Position numbers and translations under genes: made by a program. DNA of 41,842 nt from Actinomycetota bacterium (lineage in GTDB: Bacteria; Actinomycetota; Thermoleophilia; Gaiellales; F1-60-MAGs149), in assembly GCA_009885805.1 (NCBI GenBank), contig VFJZ01000022.1, forward strand, positions 1-41,842, given 5' to 3'. Under the pieces are notes generated by a model. It had not been told where the DNA came from. It saw only the letters and a list, made by a program, of their open reading frames with translations, and ran no database searches. The stretch's first letter is position 1. Each line of letters begins with the position of its first letter. Below are positions 22,762 to 31,902 of the stretch, one piece after another.

Positions 22762-24270
22762 GTGCTGCGACTCCAGCGGATCGTCGGGGGCCTGCTCGTG
22801 CTCGGCCTCCTCGGCGGCGCCGCCGTTGCGTTCGCCGTCACCCAGTCCCTGAAGGCGGAGCCGCCAACCGTGCTCGAGACGGACTTCTCCCGCGCGCGCT
22901 CGTTCTCCCCCGGCTGCGACTGCGGCGTGCCGACCGCGCGCTTCTCCCTCACGCTGTCGCGAGCCGGCGAGCTATCGGTGCGCATCACGACGCCCGGCGG
23001 GCGGCCGGTGCGGACGCTGCTCGCGGGCGCACGGCGGGCCGGCATCGTCGCGCTCGAATGGGACGGCCGCGACCAGTCGGGCAACGCCGACCTGCGCGAC
23101 GGCCCGTACCAGGTGCAGGTGCGATTCGGCCGCGGGCGCTGGCGCGCCGCCCCGAACGCGATCGTCCGGGTCGACACGCAACCGGCGGCGGTCGTCGTCG
23201 CTGGTACGCCCGGACGGACGATCGCGTTCGGCGCCGCCGGTGACGACGGTGCCCTCACCTACGAGGTCACCACCGACGAGCCCGCGACGGCGACGACCAC
23301 CGTCTTCGCCGTCGCCAGCGACGGAGCGGTTGATGAGGTCTGGCGCAGCGCCGAGCCGCTGCCGCTCGCTCCCGGGGAGCCCGCCACGCTCGTGTGGCCG
23401 GCCGCGCGGCGCGTCGCATCCGAGCCTGCACCCGACGGCACCTACCTCGCCGGTGTCGAGGTCCGCGACGCCGCCGGGAACGTCTCACGGGTGCCTGCAG
23501 CGTTCAGCGTCGACGAGACGGCGCCGGCGCTGCCCGTTCGCGTCCGTTCGCTCGAGATCACGCCGGCCGGACGCGTGCTGACGATCGATCGGCAGATCCG
23601 CGTCGAGCAGCGCCTCCTCGTCGACGACCTGCCCGGTATCCAGGTCGGTGAGCGCGACGGCGATCCCGCGACGCCGACCGCGCCACCTGCACGCGCCGGT
23701 CTGTACGGCCTCCAGGTCTTCGGCAGCCGGGGATCGACGTGGGGCTGGCAGACGGTCGCCGGGCGGGCGCAGATCCTGGTCGTGCTGCCGACCTTCACGT
23801 GGCAGGCCGCGAACACCGCGGACGGTGACCTCGACGGCCTGCCCGACAGCCCGCCGCAGCCGCTGCGCCTGGATCGGCCACTCGCTGGCGGTGCCCGGGC
23901 AGTGCTCGACGCCCTGCTGACGAGCGCGGGCCCGGCACTGGCTGCCGCCGGGCGCTCGGGCGCGATCACCGACTCGAGGCTGGAGGCGTCGGGGGTACCG
24001 CGAGCCGCCCGCCTCCTCGTCGTACCGGAGATGCGCGTGTGGACGCCCCGTCTGATCGCGGTCCTGCAGACGTTCGCTCGGAGGGGCGGCCGCATCGCCC
24101 TGATCGCGTCCCCGCTCGATCGGCGCGGCGAACGCGTGCGCAACACGCTCGTCGTGGAACCGCGCGAGGACGTCGTCACCATCGACGCCCCGCGCGTGAC
24201 GCGCGGTCTCGACGCGGCGGTGCGTTCCGTGGCGGCGATCAGGCGAGCCCGTGTAGCGCCCGTGCCGTGA
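22762..24270 (+). CDS. Membrane-anchored exported protein with FlgD-Ig-like domain
   Basis: 502 residues. One N-terminal transmembrane helix (IVGGLLVLGLLGGAAVAFAV) acts as an uncleaved anchor or signal. A two-Cys segment (GCDCGVPT) follows. The next part (LSVRITTPGGRPVRTLLAGA, EWDGRDQSGNADLRDGPYQV) matches FlgD-type Ig-like repeats that decorate secreted proteins. A second Ig-like unit ends PDGTYLAGVEVRDAAGNVSR. The C-terminal third (LVVLPTFTWQAANTADGDLD, LVVPEMRVWTP) has an alpha/beta look, as in DMFase-like or glutamine-amidotransferase-like domains, without clear catalytic residues. Function unknown. The last 32 nt overlap the NicO gene on the other strand. Confidence 0.7.
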   Translation: MLRLQRIVGGLLVLGLLGGAAVAFAVTQSLKAEPPTVLETDFSRARSFSPGCDCGVPTARFSLTLSRAGELSVRITTPGGRPVRTLLAGARRAGIVALEWDGRDQSGNADLRDGPYQVQVRFGRGRWRAAPNAIVRVDTQPAAVVVAGTPGRTIAFGAAGDDGALTYEVTTDEPATATTTVFAVASDGAVDEVWRSAEPLPLAPGEPATLVWPAARRVASEPAPDGTYLAGVEVRDAAGNVSRVPAAFSVDETAPALPVRVRSLEITPAGRVLTIDRQIRVEQRLLVDDLPGIQVGERDGDPATPTAPPARAGLYGLQVFGSRGSTWGWQTVAGRAQILVVLPTFTWQAANTADGDLDGLPDSPPQPLRLDRPLAGGARAVLDALLTSAGPALAAAGRSGAITDSRLEASGVPRAARLLVVPEMRVWTPRLIAVLQTFARRGGRIALIASPLDRRGERVRNTLVVEPREDVVTIDAPRVTRGLDAAVRSVAAIRRARVAPVP

Positions 24271-25681
24271 GCATGACGCCGAGCACCGTGATGACGACGG
24301 CACTCGCGGCCGGGAGCGCACGCAACGCACGACCCGACGACGGGACGCGGGCGAACAGGCGCCGCGCATAGAGGACCGCCAACCCGATCGCCGAGATCAC
24401 CCCGGCGAGGCCGAGCGAGAACGCCGCGACCAGCACGACGCCGAACGCGGCGCGGTCGAGCGCGACTGCGGACAGGAGCAGGACCAGCGCACTCGGGCAC
24501 GGAATCAGGCCACCCGAGACGCCGAGCGCCACCAGCGAGCGCCACGTGAGCCCCTCGTCCGGCGGGCCGTCATCATGGCCGTGGCCGTGGCCGTGATCGT
24601 GGCCATCGCCGTGGTCGTCATCGTGATCGTGCGCCTGCCCGCCGGCAGCCATAGCGCGGCGGGTCGCTTGGCGCCAGACGCGGAGCCGATCCCGAACGGC
24701 GGTCAGCCCGAGCACGAGCACCAGCAGACCCGAGGCCAGCGCCAGCCACGGGAAGACGGCCTCCGGCGCGAACACCTCCGACAGCGCGATCGTGACCAGT
24801 CCGAGGGCAAACACCGTCGAGGTGTGGGTGACCGTGACGGTGGCACCGAGCGCGAACGCGTGCCTGGCAGTGCCGCGCGAGCCGGCGAGATAGGCGGCCA
24901 CCATCGTCTTGCCGTGGCCCGGTGCGAGTGCGTGGAGCGCACCCCAGCCCGCCGCCAGCAGCAGGGCGAGGACCGCGAGGCCGAGCGTCAGCGGGCGGTC
25001 GGGGGCGATCAGTGACGCCAGACCGTCGCGGTCGCGGCCGGCGACCGCCGAGTCGACGTTGCCGGCGGTGCTGACCGAGCCGACCCGCAGACCGCCTTCG
25101 CCGGGTCGCGTATCGATCGTCGCCTGCAGCATCGCCGGCGGCGACGCGAGCAGGTCCTGCGGATAGGACCGTAGTCCGTCCGTGCGATCGACGATCGCGG
25201 CCGTCGTCGCCGTGACCGCGACGCCCGACGCGCCGGAGACCACGACTTCCTTCCAACCGACCCGGTCGGCCGCATACGTCGATGCGTACGAGATCGTGGC
25301 GGCGCCGGCGTCGAGGCGGACGCCGGTCGCCCGCAGGTCGAGCTCGAGCCGGCTGGTGGCGAGGCCGCCCTGGCCGGCGGGGAAGGTGAGAGCGCTCCGC
25401 GTCACGTCGAGACCGGTCGGCGCGCCGTCGACGCGGACGGTCACGGCAGCCAGGACATCCGCCACCAGTGCCTTCTCCGCGGCGATCCGGTCCTCACCGT
25501 GCCGTTGCAGCAACTGCACCGTCGGGATCTCGGCCTGGTCGAGCACGAACCGGACCGTGACGCCCGCAGGCGCGACCTCGACGTTCGCGTACTGGTTGAC
25601 CGTGAAGTTGCCGAGCGGATGCGCGCCGGCCGTGCCGGCGGTCAGCAGTCCGAGCACCAGCGCGAGCACGACCCGCCTCAC
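24239..25681 (-). CDS. NicO-family nickel/cobalt transporter with fused N-terminal domain
   Basis: A 480-residue membrane protein. After a signal peptide it begins HPLGNFTVNQYANVEVAPAG and carries an outside beta-rich domain of about 200 residues, common in large NicO proteins. The transporter part has about six helices with HALAPGHGKTMVAAYLAGSR (the HxxxPDHG-like metal motif), VTHTSTVFALGLV, and GGLIPCPSALVLLL. A His/Asp-rich loop (HDHDDDHGDGHDHGHGHGHD) lies between helices and likely binds metal. Efflux or uptake of Ni, Co or another divalent metal is expected; direction unknown. The GTG overlaps the TPR gene's stop, so the pair is coupled. Confidence 0.9.
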   Translation of the reverse strand: MRRVVLALVLGLLTAGTAGAHPLGNFTVNQYANVEVAPAGVTVRFVLDQAEIPTVQLLQRHGEDRIAAEKALVADVLAAVTVRVDGAPTGLDVTRSALTFPAGQGGLATSRLELDLRATGVRLDAGAATISYASTYAADRVGWKEVVVSGASGVAVTATTAAIVDRTDGLRSYPQDLLASPPAMLQATIDTRPGEGGLRVGSVSTAGNVDSAVAGRDRDGLASLIAPDRPLTLGLAVLALLLAAGWGALHALAPGHGKTMVAAYLAGSRGTARHAFALGATVTVTHTSTVFALGLVTIALSEVFAPEAVFPWLALASGLLVLVLGLTAVRDRLRVWRQATRRAMAAGGQAHDHDDDHGDGHDHGHGHGHDDGPPDEGLTWRSLVALGVSGGLIPCPSALVLLLSAVALDRAAFGVVLVAAFSLGLAGVISAIGLAVLYARRLFARVPSSGRALRALPAASAVVITVLGVMLTARALHGLA

Positions 25682-27012
25682 GTCGCCGGCTCCAGCGTCG
25701 CCAGCAGGCGCTCGGCCTCCGGGCCGTGCAGCGGATGGAAGTTCGGGCTGGCGCCGCGGGCACGACGGAGCGCTGCCGCCGCCTCGGCTGGCTCACCAGC
25801 GCAGGCAGCGATGACGCCGGAGTGGAAGGCCAGCACCGGCAGGACACTACCGAGGCGATTCGCCGCGCGCGCCTCGACGAGCGCCGCGTCGCAGTCGCCG
25901 CGCCGGTACAGCGCCCAGGCGAGTGCGTCGTGCGCGTGGACCGACGGCCGCGCGGCAGCGGCGCTCCGCGCCAACCGCAGCGCCTCCTCCACGTCACCAT
26001 GATCGGCGGCGAACACGGCCAGCTCAAGATCGGCATCGCCGCCCGCCGCCCGGAACAGCCGGTGCTGCGCCTCGACGAGCGCGTACGAGGCCCGCGCCGC
26101 GTCCTTGCGGCCGAGGGCGGCCTGCACGTCGCCGAGCGCGACGAGAACCTCGGGCAACGGCAGGTGCGTAGCGGCCCGCTCGTACCAGGTGGCCGCTCCG
26201 GCGAGGTCGCCCCGGGCGACGGCGACGGCGCCGAGTCCGGCCTCGGCCCGTGCGAACGTCGGGAGAGCCGCGAGGGCCTGCTGCAACTGCTGCTCCGCGT
26301 CGTCCAGGCGACCAGCGCGGACGAGCAGGCTCGCCAGCTGGACCCGCGTCCACTGCGTGCCCTCGCCACCACCGGCGCCGGCTCGCACCGCCATCTCCAT
26401 CAGCTCGATCGCTCCCCCGAGGTCGCCCTGGAGCTCCGCCGCGTAGGACTGCCGCGCGTAGGCCACGAGGGACGGCCGCGCCGCGCCGAGCGCGTCGATC
26501 GTCGCGAACGCCTCGTCGTAGCGACCGAGCTCGACCTGAGCGTCGCCGATGATCGCCAGCGCCGACGGGGCAAAGCCGCCGCTCAGCGCGAGCGCCTCAC
26601 GACCGAGCCGCAGCGCGTCCTCGAAGGCGTGGCGCGAGAGGGCCAGCGAGCCGAGTCCGAGGAGGGTGTCGAGGCTCTGCGGGTCGAGCCGACGGGCGCG
26701 GTCGAGCAACGCTTCGGCCTTGGCGTACCAGGCTGGATCCGAGCTCTCCCGTCCCCGCTGCAGGTAGGCGAGTCCAAGACTCGCGGCCACCTCGGCATCG
26801 CCGGGCCGTGCTGCGACCGCGGCCTGCAGCTGCTCGATCGACCCGGCGACGCCTGTCACGCTGGTCAGCGGGTCGACGTTCGCCCGCACGGCCGCGCCAG
26901 CCGGCACCGGCGTCGTGGGTGCGACGTCACCGGCGCCGCGGACGGCGAGGAGACTGCCGGCGACGAGGCAGACGGTGGCGACAGCGGCGACGGTCAAGCG
27001 GCGGCGGATCAC
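25678..27012 (-). CDS. Exported TPR-repeat protein
   Basis: 444 residues. An N-terminal signal or anchor (LTVAAVATVCLVAGSLLAVR) is followed by many TPR units, for example GDAEVAASLGLAYLQRG, AEALLDRARRLDPQSLDTLL, RLDDAEQQLQQALAALPTFA and GDLAGAATWYERAATHLPLP. It is probably a scaffold outside the membrane that partners the NicO protein and/or the DUF4331 protein. GTG 27012 has AAGGAG nine bases upstream and is preferred; the frame continues to 27345 but that part is not protein-like. Transcribed after DUF4331 with a 337-bp gap holding two hairpins. Confidence 0.85.
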   Translation of the reverse strand: MIRRRLTVAAVATVCLVAGSLLAVRGAGDVAPTTPVPAGAAVRANVDPLTSVTGVAGSIEQLQAAVAARPGDAEVAASLGLAYLQRGRESSDPAWYAKAEALLDRARRLDPQSLDTLLGLGSLALSRHAFEDALRLGREALALSGGFAPSALAIIGDAQVELGRYDEAFATIDALGAARPSLVAYARQSYAAELQGDLGGAIELMEMAVRAGAGGGEGTQWTRVQLASLLVRAGRLDDAEQQLQQALAALPTFARAEAGLGAVAVARGDLAGAATWYERAATHLPLPEVLVALGDVQAALGRKDAARASYALVEAQHRLFRAAGGDADLELAVFAADHGDVEEALRLARSAAAARPSVHAHDALAWALYRRGDCDAALVEARAANRLGSVLPVLAFHSGVIAACAGEPAEAAAALRRARGASPNFHPLHGPEAERLLATLEPAT

Positions 27013-27053
27013 GGTCGGAGGCTCCTTGTGGTCAGTCTGAGAGGGGACGAGTG

Positions 27054-27084
27054 CCCGCGGGCCGGCGTGATGCCGGCCCGCGGG
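27054..27084. terminator. 13-bp perfect GC hairpin (attenuator or terminator)
   Basis: CCCGCGGGCCGGC / GCCGGCCCGCGGG with loop GTGAT, 41 bp upstream of the TPR start on the minus strand. No T run, so termination is not assured. Confidence 0.55.
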
Positions 27085-27254
27085 CGGGAAGGCGGTTCGA
27101 CCCCGAACTGGCGTTGTGGTCGAGGTTCCTGGAGCGAGCGGGAGGGCCGCCCGTCGCGCTGGGCTTGCGGGAGCAAGTGCAAGCGGCGGGCGGGCCTCCT
27201 GCGAAGCCCGCGGCTGCGCCGCTTGCGGCGCAGGCGTCGGTCGCCGGAGCGTGA

Positions 27255-27288
27255 TGGCGATGCGGTCTGCGGTTCGACCGCATCGCCA
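27255..27288. terminator. Hairpin downstream of DUF4331 gene
   Basis: 12-bp stem (TGGCGATGCGGT / ACCGCATCGCCA), 10-nt loop, about 60 bp after the DUF4331 stop on the minus strand. Confidence 0.45.
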
Positions 27289-27349
27289 CCACGCGCAGGC
27301 GATCCAGGGGCCTCCGAACATCACGCGAGTTCGGGGTCGCACCACCGGA

Positions 27350-28915
27350 TCAGGGGTTGCCGGAGTTCGGCAGGGCGGCGAACGGGAACGTGTCCGAGAA
27401 CGCCTTGTCGTTGAACTGGACGCCGTCGGCGCCCTTCGCGAGCAGGTCGAGCGTCGAGCCGGTGACGGTGCCGTTCGTCCCCATCGCCAGCAGCGCGTAG
27501 GGGCGCTGGATGGCGGCCGGGATCAGGCCGTTGACGGGCAGGCCGGCGATCGCAGCGATCTGGATGTCGGTGACGTCGTCACCGAGTCGGCGGCCGTTCG
27601 GATAGCCGTCGAACTGCCCCGGCGCGCACGGGCCCGGGTCGAGGGCGTCGAGACCGAGCACGGCAGGCGTCGAGAAGTTGCACAGCAGTCCGCGCCGGTC
27701 AGCTGTCGCGGTCGGCGTACCGGAGCCCGGCACCTTCGTGTTCAGCCGCAGCACGTCGATCGGTTTCGGGTCGGACGCGCCGTTCCCGAAGGTCAGGTCG
27801 AGCGGCCCGAACACGAACCCGCGCAGCAGGATCGCCGACAGGTCAGCACGACCGGTCTCCTGGGCCACCGGGCAGTTCGCGCCGCACGCCAGGGCGCCGT
27901 CGAGGATCGGCTGGAGCACGCGGCCGTTGAGTGCCTTGATCAGGCCGGGCGCCAGGTAGTACTTCTCGAACTGGGCGTCCTTGTCGGGCGTGACGGTGTT
28001 CCAGTAGTCCTTCTTGACGCGCGGGATCAGCACCTCGTTGACGAGGGGCTGGCCAAGGCGCTCGACCTGCTTCCAGGAGCGGGTGCGAACGGTCACGGTC
28101 TTCGAACCGCGCTTGCGCTTGGTCGTCTTCACGACCTGACGGTCGGTCGCCGCCCACACGCCGATCACGGGCTGCGACTCGGAGCGGCGCAGCATGGCAC
28201 CGGGCACCTCGATCGCGATCGTGTGGGTGTTGACGCCGGCGAGGTTATCGGTGCCCTGACCGCCGACCGAGAGGAGGTCGAAGATCCGACCGATGTCGAT
28301 CGCGAACGGATCCTCGCGCGGCCCGACGAACACCTTGAAGGCCTGGCCGTCGACGGTTCCCGTCTCGATCGCCGCGTTCGCGAGGGCGGGGTAGTTCGGC
28401 ATCGAGGACTTGCCGACGTTGTTCGGGGCGGTCTGGCCCCTGGCGATGACCCGCGGGTTGCCGTCGCCCTTGCCGTACCAGAGCGTCCAGGTCTGCGTGA
28501 CGGCGAGATCCGGATCGGCGAGGGAGTCGACGACACCGGTGTTGTAGAGGAACGTATCGGGCTTGTACGTCGTCTTGGTCAGCAGGACAAAGCGCTTGTC
28601 GGCCTTACCATCACCAGTATTGTCAACGTTGATGCGATACCTCACAGTATCGTCCAGCTCGTAGTAGTTCGGCCCCGACGACGGAATCTCGATCGGGATC
28701 ACGTTCGCCATCAGCGTGACCCGGTCCGTCTGCCCCGGGCTCATGAAGGCGTAGACATCCGTGAGGTCAGCCGTCGGGTCGTGCGAGATCAGCGGCGCCT
28801 CGCGGTGGCTCGACGCCTTTGCTTGCTTCGGCGCCGACGGCGTCAGCGCAGCGGCTCCGAGCGCGAACGCGGCAATGCCGGTCAGGGCTGCCGCGGTTGC
28901 GACCTTGCGTCTCAT
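27350..28915 (-). CDS. DUF4331 family secreted protein
   Basis: 521 residues with a signal peptide (to about residue 34). The mature part starts ASSHREAPLISHDPTADLTD, then VYAFMSP, the DUF4331 hallmark. YRINVDNTGDGKADKRF, with its DNTGDGKAD, resembles a calcium-binding loop. Two Cys near the middle (CGANC) and others late may form disulfides. The family's function is unknown. ATG 28915 has AAGGAGGG nine bases upstream, an almost perfect ribosome site and unlike the many leaderless genes here, suggesting strong expression. Followed on the same strand by the TPR and NicO genes, and divergent from a two-component system that may control it. Confidence 0.92.
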   Translation of the reverse strand: MRRKVATAAALTGIAAFALGAAALTPSAPKQAKASSHREAPLISHDPTADLTDVYAFMSPGQTDRVTLMANVIPIEIPSSGPNYYELDDTVRYRINVDNTGDGKADKRFVLLTKTTYKPDTFLYNTGVVDSLADPDLAVTQTWTLWYGKGDGNPRVIARGQTAPNNVGKSSMPNYPALANAAIETGTVDGQAFKVFVGPREDPFAIDIGRIFDLLSVGGQGTDNLAGVNTHTIAIEVPGAMLRRSESQPVIGVWAATDRQVVKTTKRKRGSKTVTVRTRSWKQVERLGQPLVNEVLIPRVKKDYWNTVTPDKDAQFEKYYLAPGLIKALNGRVLQPILDGALACGANCPVAQETGRADLSAILLRGFVFGPLDLTFGNGASDPKPIDVLRLNTKVPGSGTPTATADRRGLLCNFSTPAVLGLDALDPGPCAPGQFDGYPNGRRLGDDVTDIQIAAIAGLPVNGLIPAAIQRPYALLAMGTNGTVTGSTLDLLAKGADGVQFNDKAFSDTFPFAALPNSGNP

Positions 28916-29039
28916 CAGGTACGTCCCTCCTTCGGATACGGGTCAGGCGGTGACGGCCACCGCGACCTCGTGGCAGGCATTCGCGCAGGGCGCCGGACCG
29001 GTTCGATGCGGTTTCGCGTCCCGTTCCACGAGGGCGGCG

Positions 29040-29045
29040 TACGAT
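29040..29045 (+). promoter_or_regulatory. -10 box TACGAT, leaderless response regulator
   Basis: TANNNT box ending 6 nt before GTG 29052, in the 136-bp gap to the divergent DUF4331 gene. Confidence 0.45.
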
Positions 29046-29051
29046 GCGGGG

Positions 29052-29741
29052 GTGGCCGTCACGCGCACCGTGCTCGTCGTCGACGACGAGCGGACGATCG
29101 CGGATGTCGTCGCCCGCTACCTGGAACGCGACGGCTACCGGGCGGTGATTGCGCGCGACGGGCAGGAGGCGATCGAACTGGCCGAGCGGGAGGCGCCGGA
29201 CGCTGTCATCCTCGACGTCATGTTGCCCCGCCTCGACGGGCTGCACGTGATGGCGCTCCTACGGCGCAAGCGACCGGTGCCGATCATCCTCCTCACGGCG
29301 AAGGGCGAGGAGAGCGACCGGATCGCCGGGCTGAAACTCGGCGCCGACGACTACGTCGTCAAGCCGTTCTCGCCGGGCGAACTGGTGGCGAGAGTCGGCG
29401 CCGTGCTGCGTCGGGTCGCGGCAGCCCCCGGCGACGGCGACGGGCCGCTGCGGTTCGGGGATGTCGAGGTGGACGAGACGGCCCGGACCTGCACCGTCGG
29501 CGGCCGCGACGCGGCGCTCACGACCAAGGAGTTCGAGCTGCTCGCGCATCTGGCGCGGAACCCCGGCCGCGCGTTCTCGCGGGACGAGTTGATGGACGCC
29601 GTCTGGCGCTACCCGCACTACTCGAACACCGCCACCGTGACGGTGCACGTCCGCCGCGTGCGCAACAAGATCGAGGAGAACCCCCTCGAACCGCGACATC
29701 TGGTGACGGTATGGGGCGTCGGCTACAAGCTCGAGCCGTAG
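29052..29741 (+). CDS. OmpR/PhoB-type response regulator
   Basis: 229 residues. The receiver domain has Asp11-Asp12, the phospho-acceptor Asp55 in AVILDVMLPRLDG, the Thr in ILLTAKGEE and the Lys in DDYVVKPF. The C-terminal winged helix is typical (LTTKEFELLAHLARNPGRAF, SRDELMDAVW, then VTVHVRRVRNKIE, GVGYKLEP). Regulates genes with the kinase encoded right after it, 31 nt overlapped. The divergent DUF4331 gene is the natural candidate target. GTG 29052 is set by the domain start and the -10 box 6 nt upstream. Confidence 0.94.
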   Translation: MAVTRTVLVVDDERTIADVVARYLERDGYRAVIARDGQEAIELAEREAPDAVILDVMLPRLDGLHVMALLRRKRPVPIILLTAKGEESDRIAGLKLGADDYVVKPFSPGELVARVGAVLRRVAAAPGDGDGPLRFGDVEVDETARTCTVGGRDAALTTKEFELLAHLARNPGRAFSRDELMDAVWRYPHYSNTATVTVHVRRVRNKIEENPLEPRHLVTVWGVGYKLEP

Positions 29742-30925
29742 CCGGCTCGGTCGCGGCGGTCGCCGCGGCCGCCGCCGTCACCGGCCTCCTGCTCGAGGCC
29801 CTCGACCATCCGCGGCATGAGATCGGCGTCCTGCTCGGCGTCCTCGTCCCGATCGCCACCGTCTGGCTCGCGGCAACGCATCTCGTGACGCTGCGGGCGG
29901 TCGCGGGCTCGCTCCGCCGCCACTACGCGGCGGGGGTGATCGCCGCCGTCGCTCTGGTGCTCGTCTCCGCTTTCACCGGCACGGAGCTGATGGTCGTCTC
30001 GCAGCGCGACGCCGAGATGGTCGCCATCCTGCTCGCGTTCTCGCTGATCGTCGCGCTGCGCGTCGCGAGCCTGCTGTCCGATCACGCCGCCCACCAGATC
30101 ACGCGTCTCGGCACGCGGCTCGGCGCGCTCGCCGCGGAACGGGGCGGGCCGCCGGTGCCCGAGGCCGGTCCGCGCGAGCTCGCCGAACTCGCCGCCGCAG
30201 CCAACCGGCTGGCGCGCGACCTGGAGGCGTCCGACCGGGCGCGCCGCGAACTCGTCGCGGCCGTCTCCCACGATCTGCGCACGCCGATCGCCGCGCTCGG
30301 CCTGCTCGTGGACGCCGTCGCCGACGGCGTCGTCACCTCGCCCGCGGACATCGCCGAGTACCAGGGGCGAATGCGCGTCCATCTCGCCCACCTACGAGAC
30401 CTCGTCGACGACCTGTTCGAGCTGGCGCGACTCGACGCCGGCGATCTCGCCTTCGAGCAGACAGATGTCGACGTGACCGAGTTGCTCGAGGAGACCGCCG
30501 AGGCCTTCCGACCCGCCGCGGACAACCGCGGGCTGACGGTCGTGGAGGACGTATCGGCGCCGCTGCCACCGGTCCGCGCGAACCCCGAGCGACTCCAGCG
30601 AGTGCTGTACAACCTGCTCGAGAACGCCGTCGCGCACACACCCCCGGGCGGCACCGTCACGATCGCGGCGGCGGGCGTGGACGGGTCGGTGCGGTTCGAT
30701 GTCACGGACTCCGGGCCGGGCATCGCCGCCGCCGACGCCGGCCGCGTCTTCGACCGCTTCTACCGCGGCGGCGCCGAGGCGTCGCGACCGGCGGGCGGCG
30801 CCGGGCTCGGGCTCGCCATCGCCCGCGCGATCGTCGAGGCCCACGGGGGTCGCATCTGGGTCGCCAACCCGGGCGAGCCTGGAGCGCGGCTCGCGTTCAC
30901 GGTGCCGGTAGGCTCCGGACCGTGA
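29711..30925 (+). CDS. Sensor histidine kinase
   Basis: 404 residues. Four predicted transmembrane helices in the first 120 residues have only short loops, so there is no large outside sensor domain; it may sense the membrane or work with partner proteins. A linker with HAMP-like character (ELAELAAAANRLARDLEASD) leads to the HisKA box LVAAVSHDLRTPIAAL with His187. The ATPase part shows the N box NLLENAVAH, the G1 DSGPGI, the F box VFDRFYRGG and the G2 GAGLGLAIARAIVEAHGG. ATG 29711 lies inside the regulator's end. Confidence 0.93.
   Translation: MGRRLQARAVAGSVAAVAAAAAVTGLLLEALDHPRHEIGVLLGVLVPIATVWLAATHLVTLRAVAGSLRRHYAAGVIAAVALVLVSAFTGTELMVVSQRDAEMVAILLAFSLIVALRVASLLSDHAAHQITRLGTRLGALAAERGGPPVPEAGPRELAELAAAANRLARDLEASDRARRELVAAVSHDLRTPIAALGLLVDAVADGVVTSPADIAEYQGRMRVHLAHLRDLVDDLFELARLDAGDLAFEQTDVDVTELLEETAEAFRPAADNRGLTVVEDVSAPLPPVRANPERLQRVLYNLLENAVAHTPPGGTVTIAAAGVDGSVRFDVTDSGPGIAAADAGRVFDRFYRGGAEASRPAGGAGLGLAIARAIVEAHGGRIWVANPGEPGARLAFTVPVGSGP
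30909..30914 (+). promoter_or_regulatory. -10 box TAGGCT before the GT2 gene
   Basis: TANNNT box inside the kinase's last codons, ending 7 nt before GTG 30922. It would uncouple the glycosyltransferase from the two-component operon. Confidence 0.35.
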
Positions 30926-31902
30926 CGGACGTCGCGATCCTGATCGTCACAATGGACACACGCGAGGACGTCCTCGCCTGCCTGGAGTCGGTCGCCGGTC
31001 AGGATCGCGTCGGCGAGATCCTCGTCCTCGACAACGCCTCGCGGGACGGCACGGCGGCGGCGATCCGCGAGCGGCACCCTGGCGTCACGGTGATCGAGCA
31101 GGCGCACCGGGCGGGGTTCGGAGCGAACAACAACACCCTCGTGCGCGCCTCGTCCGCCCCCTACGTGTACCTCCTCAACCCCGACACGGTCTCCGATCCG
31201 GGCTCGACGGCCGCGCTCGCCGCGCACCTCGACGCGAACCCGGCCGTCGCCGCCGTCGGACCGCGCGTCGTCTTCGGCGACGGGCGCACCCAGGACTCGG
31301 CGTGGCGCTTCCCGAGCCCGGCGGTCTGCTGGCGTGGCGCTCTCACCCTCGGCCGGGGCGGCATCACGCAGTCGGGCGGCACGCGCCCGCGACGGGTCGA
31401 CTGGCTGATGGCGAGTGCCCTGATGCTGCGGCGCGAGGCGCTCCTCTCCGCCGGACTGTTCGACGAGCGGTACTTCATGTACAGCGAGGAGACCGACCTG
31501 GCGCGACGCCTCGCAGCGGCCGGCTTCGAGCTGCACTGGACACCGGCCGCGCGGGTCGTGCATCACCAGGGGCGGTCGAGCGCGACCGTCCCGGAGCGAC
31601 GGCTCGTCGAGGAGTGGCGCGGCCGGCACCGGTACTGGCGCACCCATCACTCGACCGCTGGCGCCCGGATCGCCGCGCTCGGACTGGCGACCCAGTTCGC
31701 GCTCCTCGGCCTGGCCGGCACGCTCCTGCGGCGGTTGCCCGCGCGGCTGCGACCCGTCGACGTGCCGGCTTCCGGGCCGGCGACCTGGCGGCGGGCCGCC
31801 CGCTTCGCGCTCCTCGGGCCACGCGGTCCCGGGCTGTCCGAACTGGCTAGCGGAACAGCCGAACCGGCCCGTAGCGCGACTCCGCCCGACCCTCGAGGGT
31901 GA
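30922..31902 (+). CDS. Glycosyltransferase family 2 (rhamnosyltransferase-like)
   Basis: 326 residues. Begins VAILIVTMDTREDVLACLES and has the GT-A nucleotide-sugar site ILVLDNASRDGTA; the DxD-like block is LLNPDTVSDPGS. SALMLRREALLSAGLFDERYFMYSEETDLARRL is the usual GT2 acceptor loop with the catalytic Glu-Asp. The C-terminal part is hydrophobic and may sit at the membrane. Resembles the WbbL group, which adds rhamnose to lipid-linked glycans. Starts four bases before the kinase ends, and converges on the GT39 gene with a 56-nt coding overlap. Confidence 0.88.
   Translation: MTDVAILIVTMDTREDVLACLESVAGQDRVGEILVLDNASRDGTAAAIRERHPGVTVIEQAHRAGFGANNNTLVRASSAPYVYLLNPDTVSDPGSTAALAAHLDANPAVAAVGPRVVFGDGRTQDSAWRFPSPAVCWRGALTLGRGGITQSGGTRPRRVDWLMASALMLRREALLSAGLFDERYFMYSEETDLARRLAAAGFELHWTPAARVVHHQGRSSATVPERRLVEEWRGRHRYWRTHHSTAGARIAALGLATQFALLGLAGTLLRRLPARLRPVDVPASGPATWRRAARFALLGPRGPGLSELASGTAEPARSATPPDPRG

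Larger units (their letters stand above)
27013..27349. other. Spacer with two hairpins between DUF4331 and TPR genes
   Basis: 337 bp without a convincing gene. It contains perfect hairpins at 27054-27084 and 27255-27288. Short open frames on both strands are compositional. It probably ends or attenuates the DUF4331 transcript and carries the leader of the TPR-NicO pair. Confidence 0.5.

Noticed and set aside
27116-29710. A long plus-strand extension of the histidine kinase frame.
   Set aside because: It runs antisense to DUF4331 and through the response regulator in another frame. Kinase features begin only after 29711.
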